7,057 bases of DNA. Origin: Anaerobacillus sp. (GTDB lineage Bacteria > Bacillota > Bacilli > Bacillales > Anaerobacillaceae). Location of the stretch: the NCBI GenBank assembly GCA_007118195.1, contig SKSA01000199.1, positions 1-7,057 on the forward strand, in the 5' to 3' direction. A program made the position numbers and the translations under genes. The notes under the pieces were generated by a model. That model was not told the origin of the DNA. It saw nothing but the letters and a program-made list of their open reading frames with translations, and made no database searches. The first letter of the stretch is position 1. Every line of letters starts with the position of its first letter. Positions 1-7,021 of this stretch are shown piece by piece.

Positions 1-62
1 ACTCTTCACTCAACACTGTAACTCACACTCTTCACCCAACACTGGCACTTAAATCAAAACTA
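1..62. repeat. Partial heptad-repeat array, ACTCAAC/ACTCTTC units
   Basis: Units beginning ACT recur every 6-7 bases (ACTCTTC, ACTCAAC, ACTGTA, ACTCAC, then ACTCTTC, ACCCAAC, ACTGGC). There is also a 26-base tandem duplication, 1-26 against 27-52, matching at about 21 of 26 positions. The orientation (ACTCAAC, ending in AATCAAAACT) is that of the right-hand arm of the element at 3410-3501, so this is probably the right half of an element whose left half lies outside the window. No coding potential is apparent. Confidence 0.6.
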
Positions 63-74
63 CTACATGAAAAG

Positions 75-109
75 AAGAATCGAGCTTGATATCCTCAAAC
101 TCGATTCTT
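75..109 (-). terminator. Rho-independent terminator of icmF
   Basis: A perfect 10-bp inverted repeat (75-84 with 100-109, AAGAATCGAG/CTCGATTCTT) continues into a 4-bp inner stem (86-89 with 95-98) around a 5-base loop. The single mismatch (85/99) is C-A if read on the plus strand but becomes a U-G wobble on the minus-strand transcript. That gives an unbroken 15-bp stem only in the icmF direction. On the minus strand the stem is followed by CTTTTC, giving a moderately U-rich tail. It starts 13 bases after the icmF stop codon, so it most likely ends the operon. Confidence 0.8.
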
Positions 110-122
110 TATATTATTAAAG

Positions 123-3100
123 TTACATATTACGGCGATACTGTCCGCCTACTTGATATAGGGCTTGTGTGATTTGGCCAAGGCTTGCGACTCTTACGGT
201 TTCCATTAACTCTGCAAAAATGTTGCCATTGGACATCGCTGTTTTTTGAAGTCGTTTTAAAGCCTCTTCTGCTTGATCTTTATTGCGTTCCTGGAATGCT
301 CTTAAGTTGGCAATTTGCTGTTCTTTCTCTTCTTTCGTCGCCCGAGCAATTTCCATTTCGAACTCTTCCTCAGATGGAGCATTCGGATTTAGGTAAGTAT
401 TAACTCCAATAATCGGTAGTTCGCCACTATGCTTTTTCATTTCATAGTACATTGATTCTTCTTGAATTTTACCGCGTTGGTATTGTGTTTCCATCGCGCC
501 TAACACGCCACCACGGTCACTGATTTTTTCTAACTCTTGTAACACGGCTTCTTCTACTAAATCCGTTAACTCATCAATAATATATGAGCCTTGAAGTGAG
601 TTTTCGTTTTTGGCAAGTCCAAGCTCTTTAGTAATAATCATCTGGATTGCCATTGCACGACGTACAGATTCCTCGGTAGGCGTTGTTACTGCTTCATCAT
701 AGGCGTTTGTATGAAGTGAGTTACAGTTATCATAAATCGCCATTAGCGCCTGAAGTGTTGTACGAATGTCATTAAAGTCAACTTCTTGAGCATGAAGAGA
801 ACGTCCAGAAGTTTGGATATGATACTTTAATTTTTGACTACGATCATTGCCTTTGTATTTATTTTTCATTGTCGTTGACCAAATTCTTCTTGCGACACGG
901 CCAATGACTGTGTATTCCGGATCAAGTCCGTTTGAGAAGAAGAATGAAAGATTAGGTGCAAAGTCATCAATATTCATGCCACGACTTAAATAATATTCCA
1001 CGTACGTAAAACCGTTCGCTAACGTAAATGCTAACTGGCTGATCGGGTTTGCCCCTGCTTCCGCAATATGGTAGCCAGAAATCGATACAGAATAGTAGTT
1101 ACGAACTTGGTTTTCAATAAAGTATTGTTGAATATCTCCCATCATTCTTAACGCAAATTCTGTTGAGAAGATACACGTATTTTGACCTTGGTCCTCTTTT
1201 AAAATATCTGCTTGAACCGTTCCACGGACATTCGCTAAAGTAAGCGCTTTAATATTTGCTCGTTCGTCTTCTGTCGCTGGACGGCTATGTTCACGCTCAA
1301 ATTTTTCAATTTGTTGGTCGATTGCCGTATTCATAAACATTGCGAGCATGATTGGTGCCGGACCGTTAATCGTCATTGATACGGATGTTGCAGGAGCACA
1401 TAAATCAAAGCCGGCATATAGTTTTTTAATATCTTCTAACGTACAAATACTTACGCCACTTTCACCGACTTTCCCGTAAATATCTGGACGGTAGTCTGGA
1501 TCTTCACCGTATAATGTCACAGAGTCAAATGCAGTACTAAGACGTTTTGCATCATCGTCTTTCGATAAATAGTGGAAGCGTCTATTTGTGCGTTCTGGGG
1601 TTCCTTCACCAGCAAACTGACGTTTCGGATCTTCGCCTTTTCTTTTGAATGGGAATACGCCCGCTGTATACGGGAACTCACCAGGAACGTTTTCTTTTAA
1701 GCACCAGCGAACAATTTCGCCCCAATCTTCAAATTTAGGTAACGCAACTTTAGGAATTTTTAAGCCCGATAAGCTTTCTGTTTTAAGCTCTGTACGAATT
1801 TCTTTGTCACGAATTTTCGTGACAAATTCATCTTTTGAGTAATTTTCTTTTAAGATCGGCCACTTTTCAATGATCGCTTTCGTTTCAGGATGAAGTTTTT
1901 GTTCATAAAACTTTTGCACTTTTTCTAACTGAGCGAACATCTCTTTTGAGGTATCATTGCTCGCCGTTTGCAATGCTTCAATCGTTCCTTTAATTTGATA
2001 CAATTTACGAGCATAAGATACTTGTTCTTCCGTATGTTCTTTGTAATTGCGAATGGTTTTAACAATATCAAATAAATATTGCGAATGCTCTGGCGGGATA
2101 ATTAAATTATCTTTCGTTACGACACTTGTTGTTTCAAGCGTTGTTTTCCAATCAAGATCATACTTTTCATTGATTTTATTAACTAGAGCGACAAATAACG
2201 TATTTGTGCCTGGATCATTGAATTGACTGGCGATCGTTCCATACACCGGCATGTTATTCGTATCTTCTTCAAATAGCGTATGACTACGCTGATATTGTTT
2301 TTTTACATCTCTAAGCGCATCTTCTGATCCTTTGCGCTCAAATTTATTAATACAAATTAAGTCTGCATAATCAATCATATCAATTTTTTCCAGCTGTGAA
2401 GGAGCACCGAACTCACTTGTCATTACGTACATTGAAATATCGACGACTTCCACAATCGCGGCATCCCCTTGCCCGATCCCACTTGTTTCAACGATAACAA
2501 GATCAAACCCTGCAGCTTTCACTACTTCAATAGCATCACGAACTCCTTCTGAAATTTCCATTTTGGATCCACGAGTTGCAAGGGAGCGCATAAATACTCG
2601 AGGTGAATTGATCGAGTTCATGCGAATACGGTCACCTAGAAGAGCCCCACCTGTTTTTTGTTTCGTAGGATCGATGGATATAATCGCGACGGTCTTCTCC
2701 GAGAATTCATTTAAAAAACGGCGGACTAACTCGTCTGTTAGCGAGCTTTTTCCAGCCCCACCTGTTCCTGTTATTCCTAAAACAGGAATCGTTTGTGCCA
2801 TTTCTTTAATTTTTGCAAACGCCGCTTCTGCTGTCGTTGCCGCTTCACCATTAGCAAGTTCCTGCTTTTCAGCGAGCGTGATCAACCTTGAAATCGCTTG
2901 AGCATTTTTTTCTGCAAGCTGATCGATTTCTCCTGTGACCGATTTTACCGTTGGGAAATCACACTCTTCGACCATCATGTTAATCATGCCTTGAAGCCCT
3001 TGAGTTCTGCCATCTTCAGGTGAAAATATTCGAGCGATCCCATATTCATGAAGTTCTTTTATTTCCGCAGGAATAATAACTCCACCGCCACCACCGTAAA

Positions 3101-3389
3101 TACGGATGTGTGAAGCTCCTTTTTCCTTGAGAAGGTCATACATATATTTAAAATATTCCATGTGGCCGCCTTGATAAGACGACAAAGCAATTCCTTGGAC
3201 ATCTTCTTGAATAGCTGCATGTACCACTTCTTCCGCCGAGCGATTGTGACCTAAATGTATTACCTCTGTGCCACTCGCTTGAAGCATTCTTCTCATAATA
3301 TTTATAGATGCGTCATGGCCATCAAATAAACTAGACGCTGTTACAAAGCGTACATGGTTTTTCGGCCGATAAATATCGATCTTTTCCAT
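123..3389 (-). CDS. icmF: Fused isobutyryl-CoA mutase IcmF (AdoCbl-dependent, with G-protein chaperone domain)
   Basis: This cytosolic enzyme of 1088 residues reversibly converts isobutyryl-CoA to n-butyryl-CoA using adenosylcobalamin. Domains in order: an N-terminal B12-binding domain (about 11-145, cobalt-ligand motif D23-G-H25); a MeaB-like GTPase domain (about 201-415, Walker A G208 to S215, D240, the ETSGIGQGD segment 301-309, base-recognition NKFE 348-351); a helical linker; and the substrate-binding mutase barrel (about 545-1088). Aligned by eye to methylmalonyl-CoA mutase, the Tyr and Arg that bind the methylmalonyl carboxylate are F579 and Q736, as in isobutyryl-CoA mutases. H774, in [10 protein letters not shown], matches the conserved active-site His. 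The start is the ATG at 3389, six bases after GGGGGAG. An upstream in-frame TTG at 3404 would overlap that ribosome binding site. The length is normal for the family, and it is the last gene of the operon. Automatic pipelines often label such proteins methylmalonyl-CoA mutase. Confidence 0.96.
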   Translation of the reverse strand: MEKIDIYRPKNHVRFVTASSLFDGHDASINIMRRMLQASGTEVIHLGHNRSAEEVVHAAIQEDVQGIALSSYQGGHMEYFKYMYDLLKEKGASHIRIYGGGGGVIIPAEIKELHEYGIARIFSPEDGRTQGLQGMINMMVEECDFPTVKSVTGEIDQLAEKNAQAISRLITLAEKQELANGEAATTAEAAFAKIKEMAQTIPVLGITGTGGAGKSSLTDELVRRFLNEFSEKTVAIISIDPTKQKTGGALLGDRIRMNSINSPRVFMRSLATRGSKMEISEGVRDAIEVVKAAGFDLVIVETSGIGQGDAAIVEVVDISMYVMTSEFGAPSQLEKIDMIDYADLICINKFERKGSEDALRDVKKQYQRSHTLFEEDTNNMPVYGTIASQFNDPGTNTLFVALVNKINEKYDLDWKTTLETTSVVTKDNLIIPPEHSQYLFDIVKTIRNYKEHTEEQVSYARKLYQIKGTIEALQTASNDTSKEMFAQLEKVQKFYEQKLHPETKAIIEKWPILKENYSKDEFVTKIRDKEIRTELKTESLSGLKIPKVALPKFEDWGEIVRWCLKENVPGEFPYTAGVFPFKRKGEDPKRQFAGEGTPERTNRRFHYLSKDDDAKRLSTAFDSVTLYGEDPDYRPDIYGKVGESGVSICTLEDIKKLYAGFDLCAPATSVSMTINGPAPIMLAMFMNTAIDQQIEKFEREHSRPATEDERANIKALTLANVRGTVQADILKEDQGQNTCIFSTEFALRMMGDIQQYFIENQVRNYYSVSISGYHIAEAGANPISQLAFTLANGFTYVEYYLSRGMNIDDFAPNLSFFFSNGLDPEYTVIGRVARRIWSTTMKNKYKGNDRSQKLKYHIQTSGRSLHAQEVDFNDIRTTLQALMAIYDNCNSLHTNAYDEAVTTPTEESVRRAMAIQMIITKELGLAKNENSLQGSYIIDELTDLVEEAVLQELEKISDRGGVLGAMETQYQRGKIQEESMYYEMKKHSGELPIIGVNTYLNPNAPSEEEFEMEIARATKEEKEQQIANLRAFQERNKDQAEEALKRLQKTAMSNGNIFAELMETVRVASLGQITQALYQVGGQYRRNM

Positions 3390-3395
3390 AAAATT

Positions 3396-3402
3396 CTCCC
3401 CC
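3396..3402 (-). promoter_or_regulatory. Ribosome binding site of icmF
   Basis: The minus strand reads GGGGGAG followed by AATTTT and ATG (3389). The six-base spacing is ideal for this ATG and rules against the TTG at 3404, which would lie across the site. Confidence 0.85.
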
Positions 3403-3409
3403 AATCAAA

Positions 3410-3501
3410 TTTTGAGTGTTGAGTTTTGAGTGTTGAGTTGTTCTAGCTTTGCTTCGCAGCAAAACTTTCGTAACTCATAATTCAAAACTCATAACTCAAA
3501 A
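3410..3501. repeat. Complete heptad-repeat inverted element between tetR and icmF
   Basis: The left arm 3410-3439 is two exact copies of TTTTGAGTGTTGAG plus TT, i.e. four 7-base units. The right arm 3472-3501 is its imperfect inverted partner and matches at 25 of 30 positions. The core between them (3440-3471) carries a small hairpin, TTTGCT-TCGC-AGCAAA (3448-3463), and the phrase AGCAAAACTTTCGTAACTCA, which recurs near 7034-7051. The element fills the spacer: the right arm touches the tetR stop codon (3502-3504) and the left arm ends 8 bases from the icmF Shine-Dalgarno. It would fold into a long hairpin in the icmF leader. Its function is unknown. Confidence 0.85.
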
Positions 3502-4125
3502 CTAATTTTTAAGTAGCCCCTTTAAAATCAAGTTTGTTTGTAAGTCAGTGTATTCTTCAAGTGAATATTTATTTTGTACTACCCAGCGTCGGAAGGTCCA
3601 CATATGGGCTTGAACGAGGATGTTGTTAGCTCCTAACTTCACCTCATCTTCTGATAAGTGAAGATCACCACGAACAACACACTCTTTAATCACTTCTTCA
3701 ATCATCGCTACCATGCCGTTTTCCTTTTGTAATACATAGGTTAATGCTTCTTTTGGAAGCGATTTCGATTCTTGATACATGACTAACACTTCATCTTGTA
3801 AGTCATCGATGACTTTAAAAAGAGCAGCGATTGCTGATTTTAAACTTTCAATTCCTTCTACGTCATGGTTCAGTCGTTGCATTAAATTTTCTCTAACCTC
3901 GTCATAAATAGCATCACAGACAAGATAAAGAATATCTTCTTTTGAACCAATATATTCATAAAGTGTGCCAATACTAAACCCAGATTCTTTCGCAATTTCC
4001 CTCGTAGTTGTTCGATGGAAGCCTTTTTGTTTAAAAAGAGTCACCGCCGCCTTGATCATTTGTTCTCTCCGCTTTTTAATTAGCTGTTGATCTTTCACCA
4101 TTGAGGGTACTTTTTTTCTTTTCAA
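3502..4125 (-). CDS. TetR/AcrR-family transcriptional repressor
   Basis: This is a DNA-binding regulator of about 207 residues, the usual TetR length. The N-terminal helix-turn-helix spans about residues 39-66 (TTTREIAKESGFSIGTLYEYI followed by SKEDIL), the classic TetR pattern. The remainder is an all-helical ligand-binding and dimer domain with no recognisable ligand motif. It sits between the acyl-CoA dehydrogenases and icmF on the same strand. It therefore probably responds to an acyl-CoA or acid of this pathway and represses the operon, but that is inference. The start is uncertain. The GTG at 4137 directly abuts the purine tract AGAGGGGA and is too close to it. The TTG at 4125 lies 11 bases after GGGGAG and gives an N-terminus (MKRKKVPSMVKD) like relatives I recall. 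An ATG at codon 9 from that TTG is a weaker option. Confidence 0.93.
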   Translation of the reverse strand: MKRKKVPSMVKDQQLIKKRREQMIKAAVTLFKQKGFHRTTTREIAKESGFSIGTLYEYIGSKEDILYLVCDAIYDEVRENLMQRLNHDVEGIESLKSAIAALFKVIDDLQDEVLVMYQESKSLPKEALTYVLQKENGMVAMIEEVIKECVVRGDLHLSEDEVKLGANNILVQAHMWTFRRWVVQNKYSLEEYTDLQTNLILKGLLKN

Positions 4126-4137
4126 AGCTTTACGCAC

Positions 4138-4145
4138 TCCCCTCT
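4138..4145 (-). promoter_or_regulatory. Ribosome binding site of the TetR gene (decides between GTG and TTG starts)
   Basis: The minus strand reads AGAGGGGA immediately followed by GTG (4137-4135). Zero spacing disfavours that GTG. The TTG at 4125-4123 has an 11-base gap from GGGGAG (which uses the G of the GTG), long but usable. Confidence 0.55.
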
Positions 4146-4189
4146 ATTCAATGTACAATTTATAATTTACAATTTAGAATTGTTGTAAG

Positions 4190-4229
4190 TAAAGCTTCGA
4201 CGCAAAGCTAAAGATGCTTCGAAGCTTTA
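4190..4229. repeat. 11-bp hairpin with GCTTCGA core
   Basis: TAAAGCTTCGA (4190-4200) is perfectly inverted as TCGAAGCTTTA (4219-4229) around an 18-base loop. GCTTCGA or its reverse also occurs at 6932-6938, 6975-6981 and 7029-7035, so the core is shared with the other spacer elements. In the operon direction the stem is not followed by a T-tract, so it is not a convincing terminator. Confidence 0.75.
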
Positions 4230-4272
4230 TTAGAAAAAATTTTTAATTTTACATTCTAAATTTTAAATTTAA

Positions 4273-4383
4273 TGAATTTCATAATTCAATATTATCGCCA
4301 TTAGTATCTATATGTAGTTGCGTTAAACCGCTCGCAACTACATATAGTTTGATATGGCTCAATTTAGGTAATTATGAAATTCA
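4273..4383. repeat. 111-base nested palindrome (possible MITE or structured RNA)
   Basis: The outer arms TGAATTTCATAATT (4273-4286) and AATTATGAAATTCA (4370-4383) are perfect 14-bp inverts. The inner arms CTATATGTAGTTGCG (4308-4322) and CGCAACTACATATAG (4333-4347) are perfect 15-bp inverts around a 10-base loop. Between the two stems a GCCAT/ATGGC pair (4297-4301 with 4354-4358) adds a third, short match, so the whole stretch can fold as one interrupted hairpin. It contains no open reading frame of note. No clear target-site duplication was found at its edges. Confidence 0.75.
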
Positions 4384-4461
4384 CTCAATTAACGATTTAA
4401 TTCTACATTTTAAATTTTTAATTTTAAATTAAATATCTAATTCTACATTGTACATTATAAA

Positions 4462-5604
4462 TTAGTCAGCTAAAAGCATTTTTGAAATGACTAGGCGTTG
4501 GATCTCGTTTGTTCCTTCGTAAATTTGGGTGATTTTTGCATCTCTCATATAGCGCTCGACTGGGTATTCTTTCGTATAACCGTAACCACCGAATACTTGA
4601 ACCGCTTCAATCGCCACTTCCATCGCTGAGTCTCCGGCAAATAATTTCGACATTGCGGATTCTTTTCCGTAAGGACGTCCTTCACTTTCTAGCCATGCAG
4701 CCTGATAAGTTAATAGTCTAGAAGCTTCAACTTTTACGGCCATGTCGGCGATTTTAAAGCCTAACCCTTGTTGCGCTCCAATTGGTTTCCCGAACTGTTT
4801 TCTTTCTTTTGCATAGTTAACCGCTGCATCTAGAGCTCCTTGGGCAATTCCGACAGCTTGAGCCGCAATACCGTTACGACCGCCATCTAGCGTCATCATC
4901 GCAATTTTAAAGCCTTCTCCTTCTTTTCCAAGAAGGTTTTCTTTAGGTACACGACAATTATCAAAAATGATTTCTAACGTTGATGAAGAACGAATACCTA
5001 GTTTCTTTTCTTTTTTACCGAAAGTGAAACCTGGTGTGCCTTTTTCAACGATAAAAGCACTTACACCTTTATGCTTTAATTCTGGTTGTGTTACCGCAAA
5101 AACGATATAAATTTCTGCGTCGCCACCGTTTGTGATAAAAATCTTTGATCCATCTAAAATGTATTCGTCACCGTCTAGTTTTGCGGTTGTTTTCATTGCC
5201 GAAACGTCAGAACCTGCACCTGGTTCTGTTAAACCGTATGCGCCTAACTTTTTCCCTTCAGCCATTGGACGTAAAAACTTTTGTTTTTGCTCTTCATTAC
5301 CGAACTTGTATACAGGCCAACCTGCTAAAGACGTGTGTGCTGATAAAGTTACACCGACGGACGCACATACACGAGAAAGTTCTTCAACGGCGATGGAATA
5401 AGAAACGAAGTCACTACCAATTCCACCGTACTCTTCTGGCCAAGGAATCCCTGTTAAACCTAACTCACCCATCATATCGAAAATGGCACGATCAAAGCGT
5501 TCTTCTTCATCACGCTCAGCAGCACTTGGTTCTACTTCATTTTTGGCAAAATCACGGACCATCTTTCTAATCATTTCTTGTTCTTCAGTTAATGAAAAAT
5601 TCAT
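4462..5604 (-). CDS. Acyl-CoA dehydrogenase, short-chain type (AcdA-like)
   Basis: This is an FAD-dependent cytosolic flavoprotein of 380 residues, full length for the family. It oxidises an acyl-CoA to the trans-2-enoyl-CoA and passes electrons to electron-transferring flavoprotein. Visible features: the N-terminal helical domain (about 1-118); the first family signature G124-LTEPGAGSD133 before the beta domain; FITNGG 156-161 in the FAD/substrate region; [13 protein letters not shown] 268-280; and the C-terminal signature from [16 protein letters not shown] (336-351). The catalytic base is E363 in IYEGTNEIQ, the position used by short- and medium-chain enzymes rather than by isovaleryl-CoA dehydrogenase. 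The ATG at 5604 follows AGGGGGA by six bases. It lies 59 bases after its paralogue, so the two are probably co-transcribed. The exact substrate (butyryl, isobutyryl or 2-methylbutyryl-CoA) cannot be read from the sequence. Confidence 0.95.
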   Translation of the reverse strand: MNFSLTEEQEMIRKMVRDFAKNEVEPSAAERDEEERFDRAIFDMMGELGLTGIPWPEEYGGIGSDFVSYSIAVEELSRVCASVGVTLSAHTSLAGWPVYKFGNEEQKQKFLRPMAEGKKLGAYGLTEPGAGSDVSAMKTTAKLDGDEYILDGSKIFITNGGDAEIYIVFAVTQPELKHKGVSAFIVEKGTPGFTFGKKEKKLGIRSSSTLEIIFDNCRVPKENLLGKEGEGFKIAMMTLDGGRNGIAAQAVGIAQGALDAAVNYAKERKQFGKPIGAQQGLGFKIADMAVKVEASRLLTYQAAWLESEGRPYGKESAMSKLFAGDSAMEVAIEAVQVFGGYGYTKEYPVERYMRDAKITQIYEGTNEIQRLVISKMLLAD

Positions 5605-5610
5605 CGTTAT

Positions 5611-5617
5611 TCCCCCT
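5611..5617 (-). promoter_or_regulatory. Ribosome binding site of second acyl-CoA dehydrogenase
   Basis: The minus strand reads AGGGGGA followed by ATAACG and ATG (5604), a six-base gap that fixes the start. Confidence 0.8.
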
Positions 5618-5663
5618 AAAGTTTTTTAATTTGAACGGTCAACTGCTACATATATTAATGCTA

Positions 5664-6809
5664 TTAATCTTGTAATAGCTTTTTACTAATAACAATTCGT
5701 TGAATTTCATTTGTACCTTCGTAAATCTCGCAAACTTTCGCATCTCTAAAGAAACGCTCAACTGGATATTCTTTCGTATAACCGTAGCCACCAAACACTT
5801 GAATTGCTTCTGTCGAAACTTCCATGGCCGCCCTGGAAGCGAATAGTTTGGCCATCGATGCTTCTTTCCCACACGGTAAGCCTTGAGCTCGTAAGTTGGC
5901 CGCTCGATACGTGAGGAGCTTGGCTGCTTCAACTTTCGTTGCCATATCTGCTAATTTAAATCCTAACCCTTGTTGCGCTCCAATCGGTTTCCCGAATTGC
6001 TTTCTTTCTTTTGCATAAGCGACTGCTGCTTCTAGAGAAGCTTCAGCTATACCTAGAGACTGCGCTGCAATTCCGATTCGCCCGACATCTAAATTGGCCA
6101 TCGCGATCTTAAACCCGTCACCTTCAGCACCGAGAAGGTTTTCTGCTGGAACGAGGGCATCTTCAAAAATCAATTCATTCGTGTTTGATCCGTGCATTCC
6201 CATTTTTTCTTCTTTTTTACCGACTGTAAATCCAGGAGTTCCTTTTTCAACGATAAATGTCGAAATCCCTTTAACACCAGGAGCGTTCAAATCTGTTTTC
6301 GTAGAAACAATATACGTATCTGCTTCGCCACCGTTCGTTATAAAGATTTTTGATCCGTTTAAAACGTAGTGGTCCCCTTTTCGAACAGCCGTCGTTTTGA
6401 TCCCAGAAGCATCACTACCTGCACCAGGTTCTGTAATGGCAAAAGCACCGATATATTCGCCTGCAGCAAGCTTTGGAATATACTTCTGTTTTTGCTCCTC
6501 CGTACCGAAATAAAGAATAGGATTTGTACCTACTGATGTATGCACCGATAAAATGACCCCAACGGTTGCACTGACTTTAGACAGTTCATTTATAGCAATG
6601 ATATACGAGGTGAAATCCATTCCTGATCCACCGTACTCTTCTGAAATAGGAATACCCATAAGACCTAGTTCGCCCATTTGTTTGACGATCTCTATTGGGA
6701 ATTCATCCGTTTCTTCCATCGTTTCAACAAAAGGTGCAATCCGCTCTTCGGCAAAATCACGAACCATTTTTCTCATCATTTCTTGTTCTTCTGTAAAACG
6801 TAATTCCAT
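5664..6809 (-). CDS. Acyl-CoA dehydrogenase, MmgC-like short-chain type
   Basis: This is a 381-residue FAD-dependent acyl-CoA dehydrogenase, full length and paralogous to the gene downstream. Visible features: [13 protein letters not shown] near the N-terminus; the signature ITEPGAGSD (125-133); FITNGG (156-161); [10 protein letters not shown] (241-250); [13 protein letters not shown] (269-281); [16 protein letters not shown] (337-352); and catalytic E364 in IYEGTNEIQ. The segment [17 protein letters not shown] (86-102) closely resembles Bacillus subtilis MmgC as I recall it. It differs from the paralogue at the loop around residues 200-212 ([13 protein letters not shown] against [13 protein letters not shown]), which may reflect different acyl chains. 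It ends LLQD with two adjacent stop codons (TAA TAG). The ATG at 6809 follows AAAGGGGAG. It is the first gene of the operon seen here; relatives often carry thiolase and 3-hydroxybutyryl-CoA dehydrogenase genes just upstream, which would lie beyond 7057. Confidence 0.95.
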   Translation of the reverse strand: MELRFTEEQEMMRKMVRDFAEERIAPFVETMEETDEFPIEIVKQMGELGLMGIPISEEYGGSGMDFTSYIIAINELSKVSATVGVILSVHTSVGTNPILYFGTEEQKQKYIPKLAAGEYIGAFAITEPGAGSDASGIKTTAVRKGDHYVLNGSKIFITNGGEADTYIVSTKTDLNAPGVKGISTFIVEKGTPGFTVGKKEEKMGMHGSNTNELIFEDALVPAENLLGAEGDGFKIAMANLDVGRIGIAAQSLGIAEASLEAAVAYAKERKQFGKPIGAQQGLGFKLADMATKVEAAKLLTYRAANLRAQGLPCGKEASMAKLFASRAAMEVSTEAIQVFGGYGYTKEYPVERFFRDAKVCEIYEGTNEIQRIVISKKLLQD

Positions 6810-6815
6810 GATTAT

Positions 6816-6823
6816 CTCCCCTT
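6816..6823 (-). promoter_or_regulatory. Ribosome binding site of MmgC-like gene
   Basis: The minus strand reads AAGGGGAG, then six bases, then ATG at 6809. The heptad-repeat array begins directly upstream of this site, with a run of A residues joining the two. Confidence 0.85.
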
Positions 6824-6962
6824 TTTTTGAGTGTTGAGTTGTTTGTAAGCAGCTATTCGAGGATTCAGTTTTGAGTTTTGAGTTTTGAGTTTTGAGTTTT
6901 GAATTTTGAATTTTGAGTTTTTGTGGGTAATGCTTCGACGTTTTAGTTTTGAGTTTTGAGTT
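6823..6962. repeat. Heptad-repeat array, AGTTTTG units
   Basis: Next to the ribosome binding site lies TTGAGTGTTGAGTT (about 6827-6840), then a 26-base interruption that includes TATTCGAGGATTC. From 6867 to 6922 there are eight consecutive 7-base units: five AGTTTTG, two AATTTTG and one AGTTTTT. Two more AGTTTTG units lie at 6945-6958. The units and orientation match the left arm of the element at 3410-3501. The upstream spacer of the first gene (6810-7057) holds no visible gene. Confidence 0.85.
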
Positions 6963-6981
6963 GGTGCGGGTAATGCTTCGA
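6925..6981. repeat. Duplicated GGGTAATGCTTCGA module
   Basis: GGGTAATGCTTCGA occurs exactly at 6925-6938 and again at 6968-6981, a 43-base offset, each copy preceded by TTTTGAGTT-type heptad sequence. The core GCTTCGA is shared with 4190-4229 and, reversed, with 7029-7035. This looks like a tandem duplication of an array-plus-core unit. Confidence 0.75.
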
Positions 6982-7021
6982 AGGATGTTAGCTTTTTATA
7001 TAATAAAACTAATTCATTTAA

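Larger units (their letters stand above)
4149..4463. repeat. A/T-rich heptad-repeat element filling the ACAD-tetR spacer
   Basis: This 324-base spacer has no convincing gene. Its outer arms are inverted repeats: 4157-4181 pairs with 4439-4463, 23 of 25 positions matching. Both arms are 7-base arrays (on one strand TAAATTG, TAAATTA, TAAATTG, TACATTG; on the other TACATTG, TACATTA, TAAATTA). Two further period-7 stretches lie inside: 4246-4272 (TACATTC, TAAATTT, TAAATTT) and 4401-4432 (TACATTT, TAAATTT, a slipped TTAATTT, TAAATTA). The arms enclose a GCTTCGA core hairpin (4190-4229) and a nested palindrome (4273-4383). The right arm overlaps the stop codon of the upstream dehydrogenase, and the left arm ends beside the tetR ribosome binding site. 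Confidence 0.8.

Noticed and set aside
3390..3404. In-frame TTG at 3404 as the icmF start, adding five residues
   Set aside because: The added codons consist of the GGGGGAG ribosome binding site itself, and the ATG at 3389 has ideal spacing.
4190..4229. Hairpin as a transcription terminator between the dehydrogenase and tetR
   Set aside because: In the operon direction it is followed by CTTACAAC rather than a T-tract, and its 18-base loop is long.
4454..4459. TATAAT on the minus strand just after the dehydrogenase stop, a possible -10 box for tetR
   Set aside because: No -35-like hexamer lies about 17 bases upstream, and A/T-rich heptads produce such hexamers by chance.
3390..4461. Cobalamin riboswitch controlling the B12-dependent icmF
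   Set aside because: No B12-box-like conserved core is visible in the spacers, which are occupied by heptad repeats and simple inverted repeats.
5145..5570. A 141-codon plus-strand open frame opposite the second dehydrogenase
   Set aside because: It is antisense to a clear full-length acyl-CoA dehydrogenase, with composition typical of a shadow frame.
5631..5642. TTGAACGGTCAA as a TetR operator between the dehydrogenases
   Set aside because: The arms are only 4 bp, the centre is not symmetric, and no second copy is seen near a promoter.
5639..5932. A 97-codon minus-strand open frame over the end of the MmgC-like gene
   Set aside because: It overlaps the strongly conserved C-terminal region of the dehydrogenase in another frame, and its product shows no family features.
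6867..6922. CRISPR-like array
   Set aside because: The units are 7 bases with no spacers; this is a simple tandem repeat.
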